From positions 17,278,551-17,342,550 of the forward strand of contig CM037873.1 in the NCBI GenBank assembly GCA_021292105.1: a DNA stretch of 64,000 bases, read 5' to 3'. The notes beneath the pieces are model-generated. The model saw only the letters and a program-made list of their open reading frames with translations, had not been told where the DNA came from and did not search any database. Of this stretch, positions 62,831-64,000 are shown piece by piece (within the stretch, counting starts at the first letter, position 1; each line of letters begins with the position of its first letter). A program made the translations under genes and the position numbers. The DNA comes from Anadara kagoshimensis (lineage: Eukaryota > Mollusca > Bivalvia > Arcoida > Arcidae).

Positions 62831-62899
62831 TAGATAGCTGAGCTATCCTAGGGTTTGCTGTTGCAAAAATGGGTTTGAAGTTATAAATTCATTAAAACC
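62831..62899. repeat. Duplicated segment, copy 2, right piece
   Basis: TAGATAGCTGAGCTATCCTA through CATTAAAACC matches 45530-45599. Beyond this the two copies diverge. Confidence 0.85.
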
Positions 62900-62924
62900 A
62901 TTTGTACTGAAAAAAGGGAAATTT

Positions 62925-63002
62925 TTCAGACCCCCCTAGCAGGTTGCGCCTTTGGCGCATACTTGTGCGCCCCCATTCACCAAGACTCTGGATCCGCCCC
63001 TG
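62925..63002. mobile_element. CAGTGGCGGAT-family fragment, right end only
   Basis: TTCAGACCCCCCTAGCAGG, GCGCCTTTGGCGC and the terminal CTGGATCCGCCCCTG match the right half of the 44947-45188 family; the left end is absent. Confidence 0.6.
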
Positions 63003-63940
63003 TAAATAATCTGTTGAAATTGTCTTGTTGAATACTTTTGTTTAGTGTACTGTACTGTAATGTCTTTTGTGTCATCTTGTATTGTGTTTACACTGACCAT
63101 ATCCTTTGGTCATCTAAGGTTAAAATTACAAGTTCTATTTCTAGTCAATCTAAGAGTTGCTTTTAGTGCAGTCAGACATAGGCTTGTTTGGGTGTGGCAT
63201 TGTCCCTAAAGAGAAATAGTTTCTACAGATTCATCTTACAAACATTTAAAAGGTATTTATGTAGCCGGGTTTATTATGGTGTAAATCAACAAAACACTGG
63301 CATTGGGTTCATCATTCTATTTATTTTTTTCCTTCTTCGACTCAATATAACTTACAATAAAATCCCTGCATATAAATAAACATATATAAGTGGCGGTACA
63401 TAATTTACATGTTATAAGTAGAATATTCTAAAGTTTCCCGTCATGCACTAGATCACGTGACAAATAAAAATAAAGAAAAATAATGGATTATGTGACTTGC
63501 TCACAGGAACTCAATTACGAACATTTCGTGCAATTTACGCTTAATAGGAAATTACTGAATTTACTAAATATTACTTATAGTGTCACGGAATGCAAAAATA
63601 TGTTTTATATAAGAAATTAAAAATTAGGAACAAATTATAAACAAAATTCTTGACTTGGGAGTAACATTATTTAAACACCTGTGATTTCACGTGAGTTACA
63701 TTATTTTGGAATAAAATCGATATAAGTATGAAAATAGCATGAAATGACTTAGAAATATTATGATCACTTACATAGATATGGTCTATGGATATTAATGACA
63801 TAGGACTCATGCTCTGCACTGTTACATTTTACGTGTGCACCTAAATAAACAAAATATGTGCACATTACACCAATGCATAATACATTTGTACAGGTACTCT
63901 ATATGGAATACACATAACATTATTATATCTCTTTTACTTT
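63003..63940. other. Intergenic or intronic stretch, no recognised feature
   Basis: AT-rich and apparently non-repetitive. The 63-codon frame beginning near 63188 shows no domain. Confidence 0.4.
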
Positions 63941-63943
63941 TAG

Positions 63944-64000
63944 GCACCATTGCCACCAAAAAGATTACTTACAGTTTTTCATTTGACCAGTAAAAAATAG
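63944..64000 (+). CDS. Possible exon start after a splice-acceptor-like site (weak, cut by window edge)
   Basis: TATCTCTTTTACTTTTAG (63926-63943) is a good pyrimidine-rich acceptor. The downstream frames all reach a stop before or at the window edge; frame 1 reads APLPPKRLLTVFHLTSKK then TAG. In the phase left by the candidate exon at 47926-47993 it would read GHHCHQKDYLQFFI then stop. Could be a short terminal exon or chance. Confidence 0.12.
   Translation, partial: APLPPKRLLTVFHLTSKK

Overview
This is an AT-rich animal nuclear window dominated by repeats. It contains no intact protein-coding gene that I can support. The dispersed repeats point to a marine bivalve mollusc. They include tRNA-headed SINEs whose tails read like CTCGATATAAGTGAAATATT followed by CTTGACTGGGACG, the repeat that opens with AGCTCACCT and carries AAGATGGCCGCC blocks, and short GACCTTGACC-type repeats. 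This assignment rests on recognising repeat styles, not on a search.

Layout. Positions 1-36132 are one satellite array with a monomer of about 61 bp (core GGTATGGTGCCACA). It runs off the left edge of the window. Monomer variants are arranged in higher-order units whose length changes along the array: about 1.5-2.1 kb, then about 2.34 kb, then about 3.06 kb, then 2.16 kb. One 644-bp hAT-like element interrupts it at 29260-29903. A second, shorter and more degenerate array of the same satellite lies at about 49475-53495.

Between and after the arrays is a nest of non-autonomous DNA transposons in which insertion boundaries can be read directly. A segment starting at 36134 is paralogous to one starting at 55418. 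Copy 1 is split by a 7968-bp element (36750-44717; about 440-bp inverted repeats beginning CACTGTG; 5-bp duplication ATAAA). Copy 2 is split by a 5895-bp element (56936-62830; about 780-bp inverted repeats beginning CACGGGGG; 5-bp duplication TAGAT). Each copy preserves the empty site for the other's insertion. The first element carries a broken C2H2 zinc-finger gene and several smaller insertions, one inside another. The second is filled with bivalve-type dispersed repeats.

The only possible host exons are a short ATG-initiated segment with a donor-like end at 47926-47993 and a splice-acceptor-like site at 63943 near the right edge. Both are weak. Reading frames inside the satellite are by-products of its 61-bp period and are not annotated as genes.

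The most notable items are the two large elements with long inverted repeats, CAC termini and 5-bp target duplications (a combination known from Transib/RAG-like transposons, though no transposase is visible), the repeated subterminal motif in the second one, the cluster of perfect short-loop hairpins near 45.7-45.95 kb, and the higher-order structure of the satellite.
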